DNA from: Arthrobacter sp. PvP023
Lineage (GTDB): Bacteria; Actinomycetota; Actinomycetes; Actinomycetales; Micrococcaceae
Length of the DNA: 64,000 nt
Reading direction: 5' to 3'
Assembly: GCF_017832975.1 (NCBI RefSeq)
Contig: NZ_JAFIBI010000001.1
Coordinates: 1,488,001 to 1,552,000 of the forward strand
The notes under the pieces were generated by a model. That model saw only the letters and a program-made list of their open reading frames with translations, did not search any database and was not told the DNA's origin. The position numbers were made by a program, and so were the translations under genes. Below are positions 59,708-64,000 of this stretch, one piece after another; positions within the stretch are counted from its first letter, which is position 1; each line of letters begins with the position of its first letter.

Positions 59708-60508
59708 TCACCGCTTGCTGATGCGGCGGTACTGCCCGATGGCCAGCGGCGCAAAGACCCCGATGATGGCCAGGCTGCAGAGGACCGAGTAGAGCACGGC
59801 GTTCTCCGCCGGCCACCCGGTGGCCACGCCGAATCCGGCCGGTGCCGTGTTGCCGAAGAGTTCACGGGCGGCCGTGGCTACGGCCGTCACGGGATTCCAC
59901 TCTGCAATCAACCGCAGCGGGCCGGGCAGAGACGTGACGGACACGAAGGCGCCGGAGACGAATGTGACGGGGAAGAGCCACACCAGGCCCAGGCTTTGGG
60001 CTACCTCCACGCTCCTCGCGGTGAGGGCAATGACTGCCCCGATCCAGGACACAGCGAACGCGAAAAGCAGCAGGATGGCCAGTGCCGCCAGGGCCGGCCC
60101 CGGGCCGGTGGTGATCCGCCAGCCGATCGCCAGTCCGCAGAGCAGGGTGACCACCACCGACAGGACACTGGTGGATAGGTCCGAGGTGGTGCGCCCCAGG
60201 ATCACCGCCACCCGGGACATTGGAAGGGACCGGAACCGATCGATCAGTCCCAGTTGCAGGTCCTTGGCGAGGTAGACGGCCGTGAAGGATGCATTGAAGG
60301 TGAGCGTCTGCGCCAGGATGCCGCCGATCAGGAAGCTGCGGTACTGGTCCCCGCCCAGGGCACCGCCGAACACAAAGCCCAGCAGGAGGACGAACATGAC
60401 GGGCTGCACGATGCCTGTGACCAGCGCGCCGGGGGTACGCAAGACGTTGATGAGATTGCGGCGGGCAATGACGGAACTGTCCCGTGCCGCGGCGGTAATT
60501 GCGCTCAT
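59708..60508 (-). CDS. ABC-2 type exporter permease (DrrB type)
   Basis: 266 residues with six membrane helices. VIARRNLINVLRTPGALVTGIVQPVMFVLLLGFVFGGAL and the FVSVTSLPGPLRLIAEWNPVT segment are characteristic of DrrB-like permeases. With DrrA it likely exports the NRPS product or a siderophore. Overlaps drrA by 4 nt (ATGA). Confidence 0.9.
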   Translation of the reverse strand: MSAITAAARDSSVIARRNLINVLRTPGALVTGIVQPVMFVLLLGFVFGGALGGDQYRSFLIGGILAQTLTFNASFTAVYLAKDLQLGLIDRFRSLPMSRVAVILGRTTSDLSTSVLSVVVTLLCGLAIGWRITTGPGPALAALAILLLFAFAVSWIGAVIALTARSVEVAQSLGLVWLFPVTFVSGAFVSVTSLPGPLRLIAEWNPVTAVATAARELFGNTAPAGFGVATGWPAENAVLYSVLCSLAIIGVFAPLAIGQYRRISKR

Positions 60509-61479
60509 GCGGAAACCTCCAACTTCCCGGGTGAAGCGTTCCGGGTTGAGTGCTGGCCGGTCAGCTGCAGGAACACGTCGTCCAAGCTGGGGCGGCGCAA
60601 CGACGCTTCCTCGACCACGAGCGATGCTGCATCGAGTTCGGAAAGGACTTGGACCAGCAAGCGGTGGCCGCCGGGAGCAGCCACGGAAACGGAGCGGTTC
60701 TGCGGATCAAGGTCCGGACCGGCGTCCGGACCGGCGGCGCGGGCCATTACCGCGACGGCCGCGGGCAGGTCCGCGGCATGGCGCATGACGACGTCGATGC
60801 GTTCCGCGCCGGCGCCCTGCTTTAGTTCCGTCGCCGTTCCCTCCGCGATGACGCGGCCGTGGTTGATGACGGCAATGTGGTCGGCAAGCCGGTCCGCTTC
60901 CTCCAGGTACTGGGTGGTCAGCAGGACGGTGGTGCCGTCCGCCACGAGGCTGGACACGACGTCCCAGGTATCGAGCCTGCCGCGCGGGTCCAGCCCGGTG
61001 GTGGGCTCATCAAGCACCACCACCTTGGGCCTGGCCACGATTGCACCGGCGAGGTCCAGGCGCCGCCGCATGCCGCCGGAGAACGTTCCGGAGCGCTTTC
61101 CGGCCACGTCGGTGAGCCTGAAACTGGCGAGCAGTTCGTGGGCCCTGGCCGAGGCATTACGGCGGTTCATGCCGTAGAGGCGCCCCACCATGTGCAGGTT
61201 TTCGTAAGCTGTGAGCTTTTCATCAACGGCGGCGTACTGGCCGGACAGGCCCAGGCTCCGGCGAACCAGGTCAGGATGGGTCAGCACCGAATGGCCTGCC
61301 ACACGCGCGTCCCCGGCGTCCGGCGCCAGCAGGGTGGTGAGGACTTTGACCGTGGTTGTCTTACCGGAGCCGTTGGGTCCGAGCAGCCCCAGGACAGTCC
61401 CTTCGCCTGCCGTCAGGGTGAGGCCGTCCAGTGCCTTGAAGCTACCGAAGCTCTTGCTGACGTTCTCGACGCGGATCAA
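60505..61479 (-). CDS. ABC exporter ATPase (DrrA type)
   Basis: 324 residues. Walker A GPNGSGKTT, signature FSGGMRRRLDLA, Walker B VVLDEPTTGLDPRGR, and the DrrA C-terminal extension. I chose a TTG start at 61479 because it overlaps the mbtH stop as TTGA and gives the usual MIRVENVSKSFG N terminus; the longer frame is a shadow of mbtH. Confidence 0.9.
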   Translation of the reverse strand: MIRVENVSKSFGSFKALDGLTLTAGEGTVLGLLGPNGSGKTTTVKVLTTLLAPDAGDARVAGHSVLTHPDLVRRSLGLSGQYAAVDEKLTAYENLHMVGRLYGMNRRNASARAHELLASFRLTDVAGKRSGTFSGGMRRRLDLAGAIVARPKVVVLDEPTTGLDPRGRLDTWDVVSSLVADGTTVLLTTQYLEEADRLADHIAVINHGRVIAEGTATELKQGAGAERIDVVMRHAADLPAAVAVMARAAGPDAGPDLDPQNRSVSVAAPGGHRLLVQVLSELDAASLVVEEASLRRPSLDDVFLQLTGQHSTRNASPGKLEVSA

Positions 61480-61688
61480 TGCGACGCGGCGAGCTCGGCG
61501 ACTTTTCGCGGAGCCATGTCGGTCCAGCTCCGGGAAACGTAGTCCAGGCATGCTTCGCGGCTGTCAGGCCCGAACATGGTGACCCACCCCTGCGGTACGG
61601 TCGCGAACGTCGGCCAGAGGGAGTGCTGCTGGTACTCGTTGACGAGCACTGAGAACATGGCGGATTTATCATCGAATGGGTTCGTCAC
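61476..61688 (-). CDS. mbtH: MbtH-like protein
   Basis: 70 residues with the full MbtH signature: NPFDD, FSVLVNEYQQHSLWPTF, VPQGWVTMFG and ACLDYVSRSWTDMAP. MbtH proteins bind and activate adenylation domains of NRPSs, and the NRPS gene is immediately upstream on the same strand (64-nt gap). Confidence 0.95.
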   Translation of the reverse strand: MTNPFDDKSAMFSVLVNEYQQHSLWPTFATVPQGWVTMFGPDSREACLDYVSRSWTDMAPRKVAELAASH

Positions 61689-61752
61689 GTTGAACTTTCT
61701 GGTCGGTTCTGGCGTTCGGAAGGCCTCTCTCGTGGATCGGAGGCATCACTGG

Positions 61753-64000
61753 TTATTCGGTGGAGACGTCCAGCCGGATTGCTATTTCGGGCACAATCAC
61801 ACTGAGAGCCGCGTCACTTAGCATCTGCGAGTGGCGCTCTTCCACGGCCACATCGGTGACGGCCCCGGTGATGAAGGGCTGCCAGGCATCGGTCCCCGGA
61901 GTCCCCTCCGGGACGTCCAGGGTGGCCCGGAAGAACAGCAGGTCGCCGTTGAAAACTTCGGGTTCCTGGCCGCGGATCAGGCGCGCGAGGTCCGGGAAGT
62001 TCTCCACCATGGCGTTCACCGAATCCAGCGGAACGTTTCCCAGCGGATTGTGGTTCTCCCGGAGTATCTCCAGTGCCCGCACTCCGTCGAGGTTTGCGGC
62101 CTCCAACGGCGTCAGCTCGAAGCCCTGCGCCGCGAGGTAGCTTGCCCACAGGGCAGGTCCGGTCCCGACGTCCGCATTATGTTCCTGGTTGCCGGGGAAG
62201 GCATCGAGGATGGCGAGGAAGGCCACCTCCTGGCCCAGTGCTTGAAGCCTGGTGGCCACCCGGTGGACCAAATGTCCGCCGAAGGACCACCCCATCAGGT
62301 GGTATGGGCCTTCGGGCTGGACTGACCTCAGCCGGGCAATGTAGTCGTCCGCGAGTTCCGTCAGGGTGGAAGCAGCCACACGATGGGTCCGGCCCGGCTC
62401 CATTCCCGGCATCTGCAGCCCGATGAGGGGCCGTTCAGGGTCCAGCCGGCCCAGCATGGAGGCGTATCCCCAGCCAATGCCCGAAGCAGGGTGCACGGCG
62501 AAGAGCGGCGGCTTGGAGCCGGCAGTGCGCAGCGGCAACAGCTGCTTCAGGCTGTCCGCCGTGCTCTCCTCCCCGCCTTGCGCGGCTTCACGGAGCAGGC
62601 CCTCAACCGTCGGGGAGCGGAACAGCGACTGCACCTGGAGCGATGTCCCCAGCGCGGCGTTGACCTTGGCGATCAGCGGCTGGGCCAGGAAGGAATGCCC
62701 GCCCAGTTCGAAGAACGACTCGTCCACTCCGGCGCGGTCCAGGGACAGCACCTCGGCGAAGATCCGCGCCACCGTTTTTTCCTTCGGATTCCGCGGCGCC
62801 TTTCCTCCGCTGCGTTCGGGCCGGCCCGGGTCCGGCAGCGCGGACGCGTCCACCTTGCCGTGCTGGGTCAGCGGGATTTTGTCGAGGACGACGACGGCGG
62901 ACGGCACCATGTAATCGGGCAGGAGCCCGCGAACGTGCGTTCTGACGACGTCGGAGAGCTCAGCCTCGGCCTGGGCCGAACTGTTCGCGGGGACGACGTA
63001 CGCGACGAGGCGGGTGCCGGAGTCGTTCACCGCTGCGCGAACCACCGCCTCCTGAACGCCTTCGGCGCTGCGCACCGCACGCTCCACTTCACCCGGTTCC
63101 ACCCGGAAGCCGCGGATCTTCAGCTGGTCGTCGTTGCGGCCGGCAAACACCAGCCTGCCGTCGGCATGCCGGTACACCACGTCGCCGGTGCGGTACATGC
63201 GTTCGCCGCGGCCGGCGAAGGGGTCGGCCACGAATCGTTCGGATGTCAGGTCCGGCCGGCCCCGGTAGCCCCGGGCCAGCTGGGGGCCGGCGACGTAGAG
63301 TTCGCCCGCCGCGCCGGCCGCGACATGCTGCAACCTGGCGTCGAGGACGTACAGCCGGGTGGCCGCCGTCGGCTGTCCGAGCACAGGCGCGGATGTGTCG
63401 CCCACCCTGGCAAGCACCGTGTCCACCGTGGCCTCGGTGGGGCCGTAGAGGTTCCACGCCTCAAGGCCCGGGTGCGCGGAAACGGTGCCCCACAGCCCGG
63501 CGTCGAACGCCTCTCCGCCCAGGGCGAGGCGGAACGGATCCGCAGCGGCAGCGCGCGCGTCCAGGAGCGCGGTGAAAGCGGGCTCGCCGAGCAGCTGGCG
63601 AAGGTAGCCGGGGGTGCTCTCCCAGACGGAGATTCCGTGCTCGGCGAAGTAGGCGGCGAGCCGCTCGGAATCCCGGCGCGTTGCGTCGTCGATCAGGTGC
63701 AGCTCGTGGCCGTCTACCATCCAGAGGATCGGATCCCAGGATGCGTCGAAGCCCACCCCGGTGGTGTGGGCCACGCGCCGCGGGCCACCGGTGTCTGCCA
63801 GCAACGTGTCCCGGTGCGATGCAAGAAGCGACGCGAGGGCGCCATGGCTGACTTCGACACCCTTTGGCCGGCCCGTGGAGCCTGACGTGAACATCACGTA
63901 TGCCATGTCGCGGGGGCCGGGCCGGGCAAACACGGCGGCTGACGGTTCGTTGTCGGGTCCCGGGCCGGGTCCTTTGGCAGCCTGCGGGGCGCCTGCGAGC
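61753..64000 (-). CDS. nonribosomal peptide synthetase, C-terminal part (A-PCP-TE)
   Basis: Partial: the frame is open to the window edge, so the N terminus lies outside. Order seen: adenylation domain (A3 AYVMFTSGSTGRPKGV, A5 LYGPTEATVDTV, A7/A8 YRTGDVVYRHADGRLVFAGRNDDQLKIRGFR written in parts, A10 LTQHGKVDASALP), carrier domain with FFELGGHSF (Ser is the pantetheine site), and thioesterase with GWSFGGH (catalytic Ser) and LAILDAFP. The thioesterase makes this the last module. Hand-read specificity residues contain several acids (see findings). MbtH, DrrAB and PPTase follow, a typical siderophore arrangement. Confidence 0.92.
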   Translation of the reverse strand, partial: LAGAPQAAKGPGPGPDNEPSAAVFARPGPRDMAYVMFTSGSTGRPKGVEVSHGALASLLASHRDTLLADTGGPRRVAHTTGVGFDASWDPILWMVDGHELHLIDDATRRDSERLAAYFAEHGISVWESTPGYLRQLLGEPAFTALLDARAAAADPFRLALGGEAFDAGLWGTVSAHPGLEAWNLYGPTEATVDTVLARVGDTSAPVLGQPTAATRLYVLDARLQHVAAGAAGELYVAGPQLARGYRGRPDLTSERFVADPFAGRGERMYRTGDVVYRHADGRLVFAGRNDDQLKIRGFRVEPGEVERAVRSAEGVQEAVVRAAVNDSGTRLVAYVVPANSSAQAEAELSDVVRTHVRGLLPDYMVPSAVVVLDKIPLTQHGKVDASALPDPGRPERSGGKAPRNPKEKTVARIFAEVLSLDRAGVDESFFELGGHSFLAQPLIAKVNAALGTSLQVQSLFRSPTVEGLLREAAQGGEESTADSLKQLLPLRTAGSKPPLFAVHPASGIGWGYASMLGRLDPERPLIGLQMPGMEPGRTHRVAASTLTELADDYIARLRSVQPEGPYHLMGWSFGGHLVHRVATRLQALGQEVAFLAILDAFPGNQEHNADVGTGPALWASYLAAQGFELTPLEAANLDGVRALEILRENHNPLGNVPLDSVNAMVENFPDLARLIRGQEPEVFNGDLLFFRATLDVPEGTPGTDAWQPFITGAVTDVAVEERHSQMLSDAALSVIVPEIAIRLDVSTE

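Noticed and set aside
61480..61551. Longer DrrA with ATG start at 61551
   Set aside because: The extra 24 residues are the mbtH gene read in another frame; the TTGA overlap start at 61479 gives the standard N terminus.
1..64000. tRNA genes, rRNA genes, insertion sequences, prophage or integrase
   Set aside because: Reading the spacers on both strands I found no cloverleaf-like gene, no transposase or recombinase motifs and no target-site duplications. Small RNAs cannot be excluded by eye.

Overview
The window is a GC-rich (roughly two-thirds G+C by eye) actinobacterial chromosome segment. It most resembles the Arthrobacter/Pseudarthrobacter group of the Micrococcaceae. This rests on gene content (menaquinone rather than ubiquinone genes, NirA-type sulfite reductase with APS-type CysH, Tat-exported PhoX, MbtH/Drr siderophore genes), GTG/TTG starts, and many genes whose -10 box lies 6 nt before the start codon (leaderless mRNAs). 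The species assignment is inference. No tRNA, rRNA, CRISPR array, transposase or integrase was seen.

Layout. 1-6.5 kb: a secreted GH25/DUF1906-like protein, a PAP2 phosphatase, a secreted unknown, menC, and a PhoX phosphatase behind a PHO-box-like repeat. 6.5-8.6 kb: argS between two repeat arrays. 8.6-17.1 kb: a LacI-controlled glucan locus (GH144-like glucanase, GH3 glucosidase, sugar ABC importer). 17.1-23.7 kb: a second LacI-controlled locus (Tat-exported binding protein, two permeases, GH32 fructosidase). 23.8-34.3 kb: menD, an endonuclease-like gene, an amino-acid ABC importer, then menF, menG, menJ and a polyprenyl diphosphate synthase. 34.3-37.7 kb: a second endonuclease-like gene, a SUKH protein, a TRIC-type channel and a sirohydrochlorin chelatase. 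37.7-53.9 kb: assimilatory sulfur metabolism (nirA-cysH-cysD-cysN, a sulfonate/taurine-type ABC importer with a class III aminotransferase, siroheme synthase, fprA), interrupted by an alarmone synthetase-like gene, a GYD protein and RtcB. 54-57 kb: small membrane and SRPBCC proteins. 57-64 kb: a GntR/MFS pair, then a siderophore-type locus on the minus strand (NRPS running off the window end, MbtH, DrrA/DrrB exporter, PPTase).

How the parts fit. MenF, MenD and MenC make o-succinylbenzoate; the polyprenyl synthase, MenG and MenJ finish and reduce the menaquinone side chain. Siroheme from CbiX plus CysG, and electrons from FprA through ferredoxin, serve NirA, while CysDN and CysH supply sulfite.

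The most unusual material is intergenic. Four spacers (6478-6553, 8538-8642, 17151-17460, 23538-23735) carry tandem arrays of a 12-13 nt core, GACGCTCTCTCAC or its complement, repeated with a strict 31-33 bp (mostly 32) period. In three of the four the orientation flips in the middle. The arrays delimit the argS, glucan and fructan modules, which sit between menC and menD, genes that are close together in mycobacteria. Separately, two unrelated-looking endonuclease-domain genes are each bracketed by their own pair of long palindromes.
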